From Parasedimentitalea denitrificans (GTDB taxonomy: Bacteria > Pseudomonadota > Alphaproteobacteria > Rhodobacterales > Rhodobacteraceae): DNA of 64,000 bases. Shown in pieces: positions 26,012 to 35,693 of this stretch. The position numbers were made by a program, and so were the translations under genes. The notes beneath the pieces are model-generated. The model saw only the letters and a program-made list of their open reading frames with translations, did no database searches and had not been told where the DNA came from. The number at the start of each line of letters is the position of its first letter. Positions within the stretch are counted from its first letter, which is position 1. The DNA is taken from assembly GCF_011813015.1 (NCBI RefSeq), contig NZ_QHLQ01000010.1, positions 62,001-126,000 of the forward strand. Reading direction: 5' to 3'.

Positions 26012-26566
26012 TTAGCTAAGGATTGGCACTACGCCACTCAGCTGTTCACGCAGCAATTTCCGGGTGGAGCCAAGGCTAAGCGGAAGGCGGATCAAAAGTG
26101 AGCCGTCGATTTCGTACAACTCAACCGAGCGATCTTTGAACCGAACGCTGCCAAGACTGTCATAGCCACGACGCAGGACTGTACGAGGGCGCCCCTGCCC
26201 GGTGCGTTGCAAAACGCGCAACTCGCGGCGGATTGGGTCGAAATAAGCGTCTGGGTGGGTACCTGGGTCGTTGACCATCATTAGGGCAATGCCAGCGAAC
26301 AACAAGAACACAGAGATCCCTATCTTGATCAGTCCCATTTCGGGATCATAGGCGACGCCGGGCATCAACCAGATCGTTGTGGAGCTTAGGATCATCGCAG
26401 CGCCGATAACGCGAAGGACAATCGACCGCAGTTGCCAGTTTGGTTCAAAACTAAGCACCAGAGGAAGTGCCTCGGCCATTGCGTAGAGCCCACGAGGTGC
26501 CGCCTTGCCTACGTTGTCCTTAACGTTGCCTGCGCCTTTCATCGGGATGTTTTCAGCTGCTGCCAT
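26012..26566 (-). CDS. Conserved membrane protein of unknown function
   Basis: The 184-residue product has two neighbouring membrane helices (about residues 48-69 and 80-98) and a basic cytoplasmic C-terminal domain (DPIRRELRVLQRTGQGRPRTVLRRGYDSLG...LYEIDGSLLIRLPL) that looks like a small PH-like beta domain. I do not recognise a named family. An AGGAAGGG precedes the ATG. It stands alone on the minus strand, divergent from rpsF. Confidence 0.75.
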   Translation of the reverse strand: MAAAENIPMKGAGNVKDNVGKAAPRGLYAMAEALPLVLSFEPNWQLRSIVLRVIGAAMILSSTTIWLMPGVAYDPEMGLIKIGISVFLLFAGIALMMVNDPGTHPDAYFDPIRRELRVLQRTGQGRPRTVLRRGYDSLGSVRFKDRSVELYEIDGSLLIRLPLSLGSTRKLLREQLSGVVPILS

Positions 26567-26811
26567 AACGTCCGCCCTTCCTCATCATTCCGCACCCTTT
26601 TTGGGCTGTTAATCACTTGTTAATTTCCATTAACTCGAACAATGAGACAGCAATGGGGCAGATGCTGGGAAAATACCGGGCATAGGTCGGTAATGTTGCC
26701 CACGTGGAAACACAGGGATCTGCGGACTGATCTGTTGGCTTGCCCTTTTGGCCACAGCCTGTATATGGGGGCTTCCTTCCGCAACGATTTCGATCCGCGC
26801 AGACTCTCGTG

Positions 26812-26842
26812 GTGGGGCCGCGGAAGGCTAACCGCCCCATCT
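26812..26842 (+). promoter_or_regulatory. Possible ribosomal protein leader hairpin upstream of rpsF
   Basis: An 8-bp stem (GGTGGGGC / GCCCCATC, one G-T pair) closes a 15-nt loop that contains CGCGGAAGG and ACC. It ends 34 bases before the rpsF start. The position suits the S6:S18 autoregulatory leader known from many bacteria, but I cannot confirm the consensus by eye. The rest of the 309-base gap before rpsF shows nothing clear. Confidence 0.35.
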
Positions 26843-26875
26843 TTGAAATGCGCCTTGAATATAACAGGAGCTCAC

Positions 26876-27229
26876 ATGCCACTATATGAGCATGTAATGA
26901 TTGCGCGTCAGGACCTGTCCAACACGCAAGCAGAAGGTCTCATCGAACATTTCGGTGCTGTACTGTCCGACAACGGCGGCAAGCTGGTCGACAGCGAGTA
27001 CTGGGGCGTCAAGACGATGGCCTACAAGATCAACAAAAACCGTAAGGGCCACTATGCCTTCCTGCGTACCGATGCTCCGGCACCGGCTATCCAGGAAATG
27101 GAGCGCCTGATGCGTCTGCATGACGATGTTATGCGTGTTCTGACCATCAAGATGGACGAGCACAAAGAGGGCCCTTCGGTCCAGATGCAGAAACGTGACG
27201 AACGCGACTCCCGTCGCGAGCGCCGTTGA
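26876..27229 (+). CDS. rpsF: Ribosomal protein S6
   Basis: S6 is a small-subunit protein that binds S18 on the platform. The 117-residue product has the family start MPLYEHVMIARQDLS and the RNA/S18-facing segment YWGVKTMAYKINKNRKGHYAFL. Its C-terminus is basic (RDERDSRRERR). A strong AGGAG precedes the ATG. The reading frame extends far upstream, but that part lacks a start signal and family similarity. First gene of rpsF-rpsR-rplI. Confidence 0.97.
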   Translation: MPLYEHVMIARQDLSNTQAEGLIEHFGAVLSDNGGKLVDSEYWGVKTMAYKINKNRKGHYAFLRTDAPAPAIQEMERLMRLHDDVMRVLTIKMDEHKEGPSVQMQKRDERDSRRERR

Positions 27230-27257
27230 TCGCTGCTTAGGAAAAGGACGCTAAACC

Positions 27258-27485
27258 ATGGCCGCAAAACCATTTTTCCGTCGTCGTAAAGTTTGCCCAT
27301 TCTCGGGCGACAATGCTCCGGCAATCGACTACAAAGACACCCGTCTGCTGCAGCGCTACATCTCTGAGCGCGGCAAAATTGTTCCTTCGCGGATCACTGC
27401 CGTCTCGGCGAAAAAACAGCGTGAACTGGCTCGTGCCATCAAACGCGCACGTTTTCTCGCCCTGCTGCCATACGCTGTTAAGTAA
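27258..27485 (+). CDS. rpsR: Ribosomal protein S18
   Basis: The 75-residue protein is S18, the partner of S6 in the small subunit. It is basic and contains the standard core [50 protein letters not shown], as two adjoining conserved parts. It starts 28 bases after rpsF with AAGGA upstream and ends 12 bases before rplI. Confidence 0.97.
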   Translation: MAAKPFFRRRKVCPFSGDNAPAIDYKDTRLLQRYISERGKIVPSRITAVSAKKQRELARAIKRARFLALLPYAVK

Positions 27486-27497
27486 GGAGATACTGAC

Positions 27498-28097
27498 ATG
27501 AAAGTTATCCTTCTTGAGCGCGTTGCGAAACTGGGCCAGATGGGCGACGTTGTAGACGTCAAACCTGGCTACGCACGTAACTTCCTGCTGCCTCAGGGCA
27601 AAGGCTTGACTGCTTCGGCAGCCAACATTGCCAACTTTGAAACTCAGAAAGCGCAGCTTGAAGCTCGCAACCTTGAGACCAAAACTGAAGCAGAAGCACT
27701 GGGCGAAAAGCTGGCTGGCCAGCAGTTCGTTGTGATTCGTTCGGCATCAGATGCCGGCGCTCTGTACGGGTCGGTCACTCCACGTGACGCCGCTGACGCC
27801 GCAACTGCCGAAGGTTTCTCGGTCGACAAAAAGCAGATCGCTTTGATCCACCCGATCAAAGACCTGGGTCTGCACGCTGTTGCCGTCAACCTGCACCCAG
27901 AAGTTACTGTTGAAATCGAAATGAACGTTGCGCGTTCGGTTGAAGAAGCCGAACTGCAGGCATCGGGCAAATCGATCCAGGAACTGGCAGCGGAAGAAGA
28001 AGCCGCAGCTGATTTCGAGATTTCGGAACTGTTCGACGATATCGGTAGCGCCGCATCGGATGATGACGACGCACCAGTGGCTGAAGAAGAAGCTTAA
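27498..28097 (+). CDS. rplI: Ribosomal protein L9
   Basis: L9 binds domain V of 23S rRNA at the base of the L1 stalk. The 199-residue protein begins [33 protein letters not shown], the L9 signature. The long helix and C-terminal domain follow to about residue 150. After that comes an acidic, Ala/Glu-rich tail of nearly 50 residues, which is longer than in E. coli L9 but common in alphaproteobacteria. AAGGAG precedes the ATG, and a strong terminator ends the operon. Confidence 0.97.
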   Translation: MKVILLERVAKLGQMGDVVDVKPGYARNFLLPQGKGLTASAANIANFETQKAQLEARNLETKTEAEALGEKLAGQQFVVIRSASDAGALYGSVTPRDAADAATAEGFSVDKKQIALIHPIKDLGLHAVAVNLHPEVTVEIEMNVARSVEEAELQASGKSIQELAAEEEAAADFEISELFDDIGSAASDDDDAPVAEEEA

Positions 28098-28125
28098 TCG
28101 CTTCTCTATCGAGCTGAAAGTTTGG

Positions 28126-28154
28126 AAAAGGCCGCCCGGTTTGGGCGGCCTTTT
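28126..28154 (+). terminator. Rho-independent terminator of rpsF-rpsR-rplI
   Basis: Twelve-bp stem AAAAGGCCGCCC / GGGCGGCCTTTT with a 5-nt loop and a T run, 29 bases after the rplI stop. Confidence 0.92.
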
Positions 28155-28233
28155 TCTATGAAACGCTAGTACATTGGCCCAGTGCACCCTATCTTTGCTC
28201 CATAGATTGACGATTTTGCAAAGGAAACAGGTA

Positions 28234-28593
28234 ATGACCGGCAAATTTCTGACACTCACCGCATCCATGCTGCTGCTGGCTGCATGCGACACAGTCCCAG
28301 TGGACGCCCCCTTGCAGCTGAATGGCGCTGTTGGTGCAAGTTTCGACAGTGATGAAGCCCAATGCCGGTCGCAGGCGCGACAGGTTGGTCGAGACCATAC
28401 CCAGAAAAGCGCAGCACTTGGTGGCGTTGGCGGCGCTCTGGTCGGAGCGACTGAAAACCGAGACAAGGCAGCCGTAGGATTGGTCCTGGGTGCGGTCACA
28501 GGCGCTGCTATTGGCGATGCGCAGGTCAAGCAGGCCCAGCGTGATTATCTAGTGCGTTGCATGCAACAAGCGGGTCATCCCGTAGTCGCTTGA
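28234..28593 (+). CDS. Small lipoprotein with glycine-zipper segment
   Basis: This 119-residue protein has a lipoprotein signal peptide with the lipobox LLAAC (Cys at about residue 18). A glycine-rich hydrophobic segment (ALGGVGGALVGA...AVGLVLGAVTGAAIG) resembles glycine-zipper lipoproteins of the outer membrane. Two further Cys residues (AQCRSQ, VRCMQQ) could form a disulfide. The ATG at 28234 has AAGGAAACAGG upstream; a start 20 codons earlier would remove the signal peptide from the N-terminus. Confidence 0.85.
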   Translation: MTGKFLTLTASMLLLAACDTVPVDAPLQLNGAVGASFDSDEAQCRSQARQVGRDHTQKSAALGGVGGALVGATENRDKAAVGLVLGAVTGAAIGDAQVKQAQRDYLVRCMQQAGHPVVA

Positions 28594-28718
28594 TTTTTCG
28601 ATATTTAAACCGGTGCCAGCCAAGGGGGACTTGGGGCATCGGCGGTTTTACACCCATCTGGTTGCCCCTCTCTGTTTGACCACTAATTTAGCGTAAATAC
28701 TGAGAGAGGAAGAAAGCC

Positions 28719-29192
28719 ATGAACCGTAGAACTGCACTAGGCCTGATCGTTTCAATGGCTGTATCCGTTTCGGCCTGCTCTCGCAGTGTTGCAAGTCAGG
28801 CCGGGGATGACTTTGATCCGCCATTGTATCCGAATGAAACACCTGAACTGCGCGTATTGATCAATAAGTGGGCGGATCACTATGAGGTACCGCGCGAGTT
28901 GGTGCACCGTCTGGCAATCCGTGAAAGCACACACCGGCCCTGGGCGATGAACAGCCCGTATTATGGGCTATTGCAGATCCTGCCCGCCACAGCCCGGTCA
29001 ATGGGGTTCAGCGGTCCGGCCAAGAACCTGCTGGATGCCAATACCAATCTGGAATTCGCGGTTAAATACCTGCGCGGTGCCTGGTTGATATCCGATGGTA
29101 GTCAGGACATGGCCGTAAAGCACTATTCGCGTGGTTACTGGCATGAGGCCAAGAAGCGCGGGATGTTGAAAGAAACTGGGTTGGTGAACTAA
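28719..29192 (+). CDS. Lytic transglycosylase, SLT-type lipoprotein
   Basis: A 157-residue cell-wall hydrolase with a lipobox (VSAC, Cys at about residue 20) and a compact SLT domain. The catalytic Glu is in LAIRESTHRPWA. The following YYGLLQILPATARSMGF and NLLDANTNLEFAVKYLRGAW are the classic GLMQ-like and NP-like motifs of soluble lytic transglycosylases. The C-terminal YSRGYWHEAKKRG replaces the usual AYNAG motif. GAGAGGA precedes the ATG. It shares a terminator with the converging aquaporin gene. Confidence 0.9.
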   Translation: MNRRTALGLIVSMAVSVSACSRSVASQAGDDFDPPLYPNETPELRVLINKWADHYEVPRELVHRLAIRESTHRPWAMNSPYYGLLQILPATARSMGFSGPAKNLLDANTNLEFAVKYLRGAWLISDGSQDMAVKHYSRGYWHEAKKRGMLKETGLVN

Positions 29193-29198
29193 AGTCAG

Positions 29199-29227
29199 GC
29201 TTGGTCCGGATTTCGACCGGACCAAGC
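29199..29227. terminator. Bidirectional terminator between SLT gene and aqpZ
   Basis: Perfect 11-bp stem GCTTGGTCCGG / CCGGACCAAGC with a 7-nt loop; T run on the plus strand. Confidence 0.9.
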
Positions 29228-29234
29228 GGTGTTT

Positions 29235-29921
29235 TTAGTCGTCCGGGCTCATCACTTTCCAGATAATCGCGCCCAAAGCGGCGCCGACCAATGGTGCAAC
29301 CCAGAACAACCAAAGCTGGGACAGGGCCGGACCATCAGCAAATAGAGCCACACCAGTTGAACGGGCAGGATTGACCGAAGTATTTGTCACCGGGATCGAG
29401 ATCAGGTGGATCAAGGTTAGCCCTAAACCAATAGCAATCGGGCCGAACACGGCGGGTGCCCCGGCAGAGGTTGCCCCCAGAATGATAATCAGGAATGCCG
29501 CAGTCATCACCACTTCGGTCACCAGTGCTGCGGTCATGCCGTAACCCTGCGGGGATGCAGCCCCATATCCGTTGGAGGCAAACCCGCCCACGCCAGTGAA
29601 CCCTGCCCCACCTGAAACAATGATATAAAGGACAACCGAAGCGGCCACCGCACCTGCAACCTGTGCTAGCCAATAAGGGATCAAGTCCTTGGCATCAAAG
29701 CGGCCACCGATCATCAGGCCAAGCGACACCGCAGGATTAAAATGCCCTCCGGATATGTGGCCTACGGCATAGGCCATCGTCAGAACCGTTAAACCAAAGG
29801 CGAGGCTAACGCCCAACCAGCCAATACCAACATCCGCCACGCCAGCGGCCAGAACTGCGCTGCCACAGCCCCCCAGCACCAACCAAAACGTGCCAATGAA
29901 TTCTGCCAGTAATTTATTCAT
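29235..29921 (-). CDS. aqpZ: Aquaporin Z
   Basis: AqpZ is a water channel of the inner membrane. The 228-residue protein has six membrane helices and both NPA motifs: [15 protein letters not shown] and [15 protein letters not shown], with the selectivity-filter Arg after the second. The start at 29921 gives the usual [26 protein letters not shown]; a longer reading to 29984 has no support. It stands alone on the minus strand. Confidence 0.95.
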   Translation of the reverse strand: MNKLLAEFIGTFWLVLGGCGSAVLAAGVADVGIGWLGVSLAFGLTVLTMAYAVGHISGGHFNPAVSLGLMIGGRFDAKDLIPYWLAQVAGAVAASVVLYIIVSGGAGFTGVGGFASNGYGAASPQGYGMTAALVTEVVMTAAFLIIILGATSAGAPAVFGPIAIGLGLTLIHLISIPVTNTSVNPARSTGVALFADGPALSQLWLFWVAPLVGAALGAIIWKVMSPDD

Positions 29922-30127
29922 AGCAATACCTTTCTTAAAAATAGATCGCGCCCAACATACCACAACCAAATCGCGAGCGGTCAATTCTGTCGCGGAAGAT
30001 TCTCAGCGTGGTATGCGCGCCACAACCTGGCAGGGCGGTAAGACGCTGATAAATGATCCTCAGGTTGATAGTCCCACCCTCATTTTCAATGCTCATGGCA
30101 TTGCACTCTTATTTGAAAGATATTGTT

Positions 30128-31813
30128 ATGCGTGTTTATTCCCCCCTACTCCCCATTCTTGCCTCCGTCTTTATTCCATCAGCGGCATTTGCCGCTGACA
30201 CACTTTATTTTGGTGGCTCCATCCTGACGATGGTGGGCAATAGCCCCAGCTATGCCGAGGCGCTGGTCACCAAAGATGGCAACATCAGTTTTGTTGGAAC
30301 CTATGACGAAGCGAAGGCTCTGGCTACGGATTCAACAGAGATGCTGGATTTAGAGGGCGCAGCCCTGCTGCCGGGGCTGATCGACAGCCACAGTCATGTC
30401 ACCCAGATGGGTCTGGCGCTGAGCGTCGCCAATCTGGCAGCGCCCCCCTATGGGCTGGCCGACGATTTCGAGGGTGTGCAGCAAACGCTGCGCCAGTACA
30501 TTGATGACAACCAGATCCCCAAGGGAGGTTGGGTATTGGGCATCGGCTATGACACCTCGATCCTGCCAGACCATCCCGATAGTGCAATTCTTGACGCAGT
30601 ATCAACCGAGCACCCAATTCTGATCATTCACTCCTCGGGCCATATCGGTGTAGTCAATTCGCTGGCAATGGAAATGTCAGGCATCAGTGCGGACAGTGAA
30701 AACCCGCAAGGCGGCGTCATTCAGAAGGCGGCGGATGGGACACCTAACGGAGTGCTGGAAGAATCTGCAATGTGGCCGGTGATGCTGAACATGCCACAGC
30801 CAGATATGGCGCAGCAGTTGGATAATCTGGAAATGTCACTGCAGGAATATGCCCGCAATGGCATCACATCGGTTCAAGATGGCCGCACCACGCCGACAGA
30901 TCTGGCGCTGCTCAAGAAAGCGGCTGATGATGGAGATCTGTGGCTAGACGTGAACGCATATCCGGCAATTGAGCTTTTGAACGAGGACTGGAACCCAGAC
31001 TTTGCCCACTTTGCCGACTACCAAAACGGATTAAAGCTGGGGGGCGTAAAGCTAAATCTGGATGGCTCATTGCCCGGCATGACCGCCTTCTCCTCACAGC
31101 CATACCATAAGCCCCCTACCGGTCAGACAGCCGATTACCACGGTTACCCCGCCTGGAGCGGAGAACAAATCGAGGGCTTTATTAACAAGGCTTGGGATAA
31201 CGACTGGCAAATCCTGATACACACCAATGCCGACGCCGCTGGTGATCAGATGCTGGATGCGATCAAGTCACTAAAGGATGCGACAAGCAAAGACTGGCGG
31301 CCTGTGATGATCCACGCGCAAATGGCGCGTGAGGATCAGTTCGACGACATGCAGGCGCTGAACATTATCCCAAGCTTTGAAATGACCCACCCGTTCATGT
31401 TTGGCGACTACTACATGGACACGGTGCTGGGGCCAGAGCGCGGAGCGCGTAACAATCCCGGTGGCTCGGCAGCTAAGCGCGATATGCTTTTCACTATTCA
31501 CACAGACGCACCTGTGGTGGTTCCGGATGTGTTGATGACAGCCTGGACCGGGGTAAACCGTGCCACCCGGTCAGGTCAGATCATTGGTGAAGACCAGCGT
31601 TTGACCGCCTACCAAGCGATGCAGGCCCTTACCAGTCACGCCGCCTATCAAAACTTTGAGGAAGACATCAAAGGCACACTGGAAGTTGGCAAGCTGGCTG
31701 ATCTGGTGATCCTGTCGGCTGACCCGCTAGCGATTGACCCGATGGGAATTCGCGATATCGAAGTGCTGGAAACCATTAAGGCGGGCGAAACTGTCTACAG
31801 TGCAGACGACTAA
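30128..31813 (+). CDS. Exported amidohydrolase (amidohydrolase 3/YtcJ type)
   Basis: This metal-dependent hydrolase of 561 residues has a signal peptide (about 1-24, ending AFA). The amidohydrolase start ADTLYFGGSILTM follows. Metal ligands are visible in GLIDSHSHVTQMG and later in ILIHTNADAAGDQ, VMIHAQMAREDQ and FTIHTDAPVV. The C-terminal GTLEVGKLADLVILSADPL is the family's closing strand. The substrate cannot be told; related enzymes cleave N-acyl or cyclic amide bonds. Secretion is unusual for this mostly cytoplasmic family. Confidence 0.88.
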   Translation: MRVYSPLLPILASVFIPSAAFAADTLYFGGSILTMVGNSPSYAEALVTKDGNISFVGTYDEAKALATDSTEMLDLEGAALLPGLIDSHSHVTQMGLALSVANLAAPPYGLADDFEGVQQTLRQYIDDNQIPKGGWVLGIGYDTSILPDHPDSAILDAVSTEHPILIIHSSGHIGVVNSLAMEMSGISADSENPQGGVIQKAADGTPNGVLEESAMWPVMLNMPQPDMAQQLDNLEMSLQEYARNGITSVQDGRTTPTDLALLKKAADDGDLWLDVNAYPAIELLNEDWNPDFAHFADYQNGLKLGGVKLNLDGSLPGMTAFSSQPYHKPPTGQTADYHGYPAWSGEQIEGFINKAWDNDWQILIHTNADAAGDQMLDAIKSLKDATSKDWRPVMIHAQMAREDQFDDMQALNIIPSFEMTHPFMFGDYYMDTVLGPERGARNNPGGSAAKRDMLFTIHTDAPVVVPDVLMTAWTGVNRATRSGQIIGEDQRLTAYQAMQALTSHAAYQNFEEDIKGTLEVGKLADLVILSADPLAIDPMGIRDIEVLETIKAGETVYSADD

Positions 31814-31942
31814 TTCGGGCGCATCTAAAGTTGGGAGGCATCTTATCGGTGCCTCCCCGCTGGTTACATAAGAATGTCATAGGCAGCGGCTAATCTCGTG
31901 ATATCGTGATCTGATAACGATAACAATTTTTGGGAGTTCACC

Positions 31943-33901
31943 ATGCCAATCAATTTAGATCGCCGGTCCTTTTTGGCCGGTTCAGCTGGTCTGATCGCAC
32001 TGCATCCGTTTTCGGTTCAGGCCGCTGCCAATCAGGTGCACCTGCGTTTGATGGAAACCACCGACCTGCACGTGCATGTGTTCCCCTATGACTATTACGC
32101 CGACAAACCGCGCGACACTGTTGGTCTGGCCCGCACCGCGTCGATCGTAAAAGAGATCCGCGCCGAGGCCACCAACTCGTTGCTGCTGGACAATGGTGAC
32201 TTTCTGCAAGGCAACCCAATGGGCGATTACATCGCCTATGAGCGCGGCATGAAAGAGGGTGACATGCACCCGGTGATTGCCGCGATGAACACGCTTGGAT
32301 TTGAGGCCTCGACCCTGGGCAACCACGAGTTCAATTACGGGCTCGATTTTCTGATGAAGTCGCTGGCCGGGGCCAATTACCCGGTGGTCTGTGCCAATAT
32401 CGCTACCGAGACCGGCGCTGGGCCGCGGGACGACAAGACCCTGTTGCCACCCTATGTGATGATCGAACGTGAGCTGACGGATGGCACTGGCGCCAAGCAT
32501 CCGATCAAGATCGGTCTTATTGGATTTGTGCCACCACAGGTGATGAACTGGGATCGGCCCCATCTTGAAGGCAATGTGCAGGCGCGTGACATTCTGGAAT
32601 GCGCCCGTGCCTACGTGCCAGAAATGAAGGAAAAAGGCGCTGATATCATCATCGCCCTGTCCCACTCGGGCATTGGTTCGGCGGATGAGACTGAAGGTAT
32701 GGAAAACGCCTCGGTTCCACTGGCAGCGGTTGAGGGCATTGATGCCATCATGACTGGTCACAGCCACCTTGTGTTCCCATCCTCTAAATACGCCGACTTT
32801 GCTGGTGTGGACGCGGAAAAGGGCACCATTCATGGCAAGCCCGCCACCATGGGCGGTTTCTGGGGTAGCCACCTTGGCCTGATTGACCTGATGCTAGAGC
32901 GTGACGGCAATGGATGGCGTGTGGTTGGGCATGGTTCCGAGGCGCGGCCCATTTCCAAGCGCAACGAAGACCGCAGCTATACGGCCCTCGTAGAAGATGA
33001 TGCAGATGTACTGGCGTCTGCTACACAGGAGCACGAGGCGACACTCTCTTATGTCCGTCGCGCGGTTGGTAAGACAGACTCACCACTGCACAGCTATTTT
33101 GCATTGGTTGCGGATGATCCCTCGGTTCAGATCGTGTCGATTGCCCAGACTTGGTACATTGAGCAAATGATGAAGGGCACTGAGTATGAAGGCCTGCCCA
33201 TTCTGTCAGCGGCGGCTCCGTTTAAGGCCGGCGGTCGTGGAGGCCCAGAGTATTACACCGACGTGCCTAAGGGCGATGTGGCAATCAAAAACGTCGCTGA
33301 TCTGTATCTGTATCCCAATACCGCCCGTGCGGTGCTAGTCACGGGTGCAGAGGTCAAGGATTGGCTGGAACGCTCTGCCGGGATCTTTAACCAAGTAGAG
33401 GTTGGCAAGGACGACCAGGTTCTACTGAACCCAGCCTTTCCCAGTTACAACTATGATGTGATCGACGGCGTAACCTATCAGATTGATCTATCACAGCCAT
33501 CCAAATTTGGGCCCAAGGGTGAACCCGGCGATGACAGTGCCAATCGTATCGTCAACCTGATGTTTAACGGCGCACCGATTGATCCAGCAGCCAAGTTCAT
33601 CATCGCCACCAACAACTACCGCGCCAGTGGCGGCGGCAAGTTCCCCGGTGCGATGGGTGATACCATTGTGTTCGAAGGCCCCGACACCAATCGCGACGTG
33701 ATTGTGCGCTATATCGTTGAAAACGGCACCATCAGCCCGCGCGCCGATTCCAACTGGTCGTTTGCCCCCCTTCCCGGCACCTCGGTACTGTTTGATACCG
33801 GCCCCAAGGCAAATGACTATGTCGACAGCGTCGAAGGCATGAAGATCGCGCCAGCCGGAGAAGGCCCTGAAGGCTTTGCCCGGTTCAAGATTGACCTGTG
33901 A
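31943..33901 (+). CDS. cpdB: 2',3'-cyclic-nucleotide phosphodiesterase/3'-nucleotidase
   Basis: CpdB releases nucleosides and phosphate from nucleotides in the periplasm. The 652-residue protein opens with a Tat signal ([13 protein letters not shown]). It has a metallophosphatase domain with [44 protein letters not shown] and [11 protein letters not shown] 5'-nucleotidase C-terminal domain follows ([38 protein letters not shown]). GGGAG precedes the ATG. It is probably its own unit, with a terminator after it, and likely serves phosphate or nucleoside scavenging. Confidence 0.93.
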   Translation: MPINLDRRSFLAGSAGLIALHPFSVQAAANQVHLRLMETTDLHVHVFPYDYYADKPRDTVGLARTASIVKEIRAEATNSLLLDNGDFLQGNPMGDYIAYERGMKEGDMHPVIAAMNTLGFEASTLGNHEFNYGLDFLMKSLAGANYPVVCANIATETGAGPRDDKTLLPPYVMIERELTDGTGAKHPIKIGLIGFVPPQVMNWDRPHLEGNVQARDILECARAYVPEMKEKGADIIIALSHSGIGSADETEGMENASVPLAAVEGIDAIMTGHSHLVFPSSKYADFAGVDAEKGTIHGKPATMGGFWGSHLGLIDLMLERDGNGWRVVGHGSEARPISKRNEDRSYTALVEDDADVLASATQEHEATLSYVRRAVGKTDSPLHSYFALVADDPSVQIVSIAQTWYIEQMMKGTEYEGLPILSAAAPFKAGGRGGPEYYTDVPKGDVAIKNVADLYLYPNTARAVLVTGAEVKDWLERSAGIFNQVEVGKDDQVLLNPAFPSYNYDVIDGVTYQIDLSQPSKFGPKGEPGDDSANRIVNLMFNGAPIDPAAKFIIATNNYRASGGGKFPGAMGDTIVFEGPDTNRDVIVRYIVENGTISPRADSNWSFAPLPGTSVLFDTGPKANDYVDSVEGMKIAPAGEGPEGFARFKIDL

Positions 33902-33921
33902 AGTAGACAGACAGAAACTAG

Positions 33922-33947
33922 AAAGGCCGTGCAACAGCGCGGCCTTT
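33922..33947. terminator. Terminator between cpdB and the LysR gene
   Basis: Stem AAAGGCCGTGC / GCGCGGCCTTT (one G-T pair) with an AACA loop between converging genes; T run on the plus strand. Confidence 0.85.
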
Positions 33948-33948
33948 T

Positions 33949-34851
33949 CTAACGGTAAGTCCTGATTTCTGAGAAATGCTCGGCCAGCAGGTCAAACACC
34001 ATCCGAATACGGCGACTGCTGTGCAGCTCGCGGTGGGTCACCAGCCAGACCGGCACATCAAAGGGCTCCATGTCGGGAAACGCCGGTTCAACCCCCGGCG
34101 TGCGCTGGGCCACATCATCAGTCATCACTGCTAGTCCCAACCCAGCTTTGACCATTTCCCACAGGGTCACACTGCTAGAGCTGATCATCTTGTAGTTCGC
34201 CCGGTCCAGCTGCAAGCCGCGCCCGGACAGCACACGCAACGAGCGCAGGTAGTGATCCTGTCCGATGAAATCCACGCCGGTCAGGTCTTGATTGGCATCA
34301 GGACGGCCGATCTGATCATGATAGTTAGAGGCCGCATAGAGCCGCGCCTGGGTTTGGCCCAGCTTCTTGGCGATCAGATCCGGCTGTTCCGGCTGCACGT
34401 GACGAATTGCAATGTCCGCCTCTCGCGCAGTTAGGTCGCTCACCTTGTCTGAGGCCACCAATCTGATTTCAATCCCCGGCGCCTGCTGTCTAAGTCGCGC
34501 AACAAAGGGCGGCAACATGTAGGCCATCATGGCCTCGGTTGCTGTGATGGAAACCTCACCCTCGATAGATTGCGACTGCCCTGAGGCCGTCAGCGAGATT
34601 TGCCCTGCCGCCTGCAGCATAGCGCGGGCCTGCTCTACCAGTTCAAGGCCCGATTTGGTCAAATCCATCCTGCGGCCGTTGCGTTCGAACAAAGTGACGC
34701 CCAGATCAGACTCTAGCGCTGCAATTTGACGGCCCAGTGTTGGCTGGGTCAGCCCAAGCACACGGGCCGCAGCCGAGAATGAGCCCTCGTCCACGGTGGC
34801 TAGGAAAGCACGAATTTGATTCCAGTCGAAAGAGACAGATTTCCATTCCAT
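33949..34851 (-). CDS. LysR-family transcription regulator
   Basis: A 300-residue regulator with an N-terminal winged helix-turn-helix (FDWNQIRAFLATVDEGSFSAAARVLGLTQPTLGRQIAALESDLGV, in adjoining parts) and a substrate-binding domain. It resembles the subgroup that often acts on a divergent oxidoreductase gene, here the NAD(P)-binding protein at 34972, across a 120-base gap. The start at 34851 is the usual MEWKS-type start; the longer reading to 34893 lies in the divergent promoter region. Confidence 0.9.
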   Translation of the reverse strand: MEWKSVSFDWNQIRAFLATVDEGSFSAAARVLGLTQPTLGRQIAALESDLGVTLFERNGRRMDLTKSGLELVEQARAMLQAAGQISLTASGQSQSIEGEVSITATEAMMAYMLPPFVARLRQQAPGIEIRLVASDKVSDLTAREADIAIRHVQPEQPDLIAKKLGQTQARLYAASNYHDQIGRPDANQDLTGVDFIGQDHYLRSLRVLSGRGLQLDRANYKMISSSSVTLWEMVKAGLGLAVMTDDVAQRTPGVEPAFPDMEPFDVPVWLVTHRELHSSRRIRMVFDLLAEHFSEIRTYR

Positions 34852-34971
34852 GCATTTTTGTATGCCAGAAGTGCAATCCTTGGCAATTCCCATACGCGGC
34901 CAGCGACACTAACTGGATTGAGAAACAGGCGCTGTCTTGCACCGGCGCAAAACAGATCAAGGACCAATACA

Positions 34972-35634
34972 ATGACTGCACAAAACCTGGTTATTTTCGG
35001 AGCCTCTGGAAACTGCGGCCAATGGGCGGCCAAGTCTGCCATTGAACAGGGCTATAATGTACGCGTGCTGATCCGCCCCGGATCCAAGGGGGAATTTCCC
35101 GACGATTTAGAGATCATGCACGGAGAAGTTATGGACGCACAAACAGTGGACCGCGCGATGCAGGGCCAAGACGCGGTGCTTTCTTGTCTAGGTATTAAAC
35201 GAAAGTCCGCATCCAACCCGTGGTCCCCTGTGGTTTCCCCGATCAATCTGGCGGAACAAAGCGCCAGAAACATCGTCGCGGCGATGAAGCGCCATGGTGT
35301 CAAACGGGTGGTATCTATCAGCGCCGCCGGGGTTGCCGAAAGCTGGTCAAAGATAAACCCGGTAATGCGGCTGTTGATCAAGTCGAGCAACGTGTCTGTT
35401 GCCTATCGTGATTTGGCGAAAATGGAGCAAGTATATAAAGACAGCGGTCTGGACAGTTTGGCCCTGCGGCCAGTTACCTTGGTCGATGGTGAACCAACTG
35501 GTGAGGCGCGGGTTGTTGACCGCTATCGACTGTCCTCAAAAATCAGCCGGGCTGATGTCGGCAGTTATATGGTGCAGTCCATTCCCCGCAAGGCACCTTT
35601 TTCTGTTCCGGCCGAGATGATTAGTGCCACATAA
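34972..35634 (+). CDS. NAD(P)-binding oxidoreductase (NmrA/SDR-like)
   Basis: This 220-residue protein has a Rossmann fold with the motif VIFGASGNCGQWAAKSAIEQGY at its start, then MHGEVMDAQTVDRAMQGQDAVLSCLG, typical of atypical short-chain dehydrogenases of the NmrA group. No clear YxxxK pair is seen, so it may be a flavin reductase-like or sensor protein. It is divergent from the LysR gene and likely its target. CAAGGA precedes the ATG at 34972. Confidence 0.85.
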   Translation: MTAQNLVIFGASGNCGQWAAKSAIEQGYNVRVLIRPGSKGEFPDDLEIMHGEVMDAQTVDRAMQGQDAVLSCLGIKRKSASNPWSPVVSPINLAEQSARNIVAAMKRHGVKRVVSISAAGVAESWSKINPVMRLLIKSSNVSVAYRDLAKMEQVYKDSGLDSLALRPVTLVDGEPTGEARVVDRYRLSSKISRADVGSYMVQSIPRKAPFSVPAEMISAT

Positions 35635-35693
35635 GCTTGTCGGTCAGCGTGGTGGATTCTATTGTCTCGTGACTTTACTAAAAGGCGCTGACG

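Noticed and set aside
31982-32872. 296-codon minus-strand frame opposite cpdB
   Set aside because: Shadow of the conserved metallophosphatase domain; no ribosome binding site and no recognisable fold.
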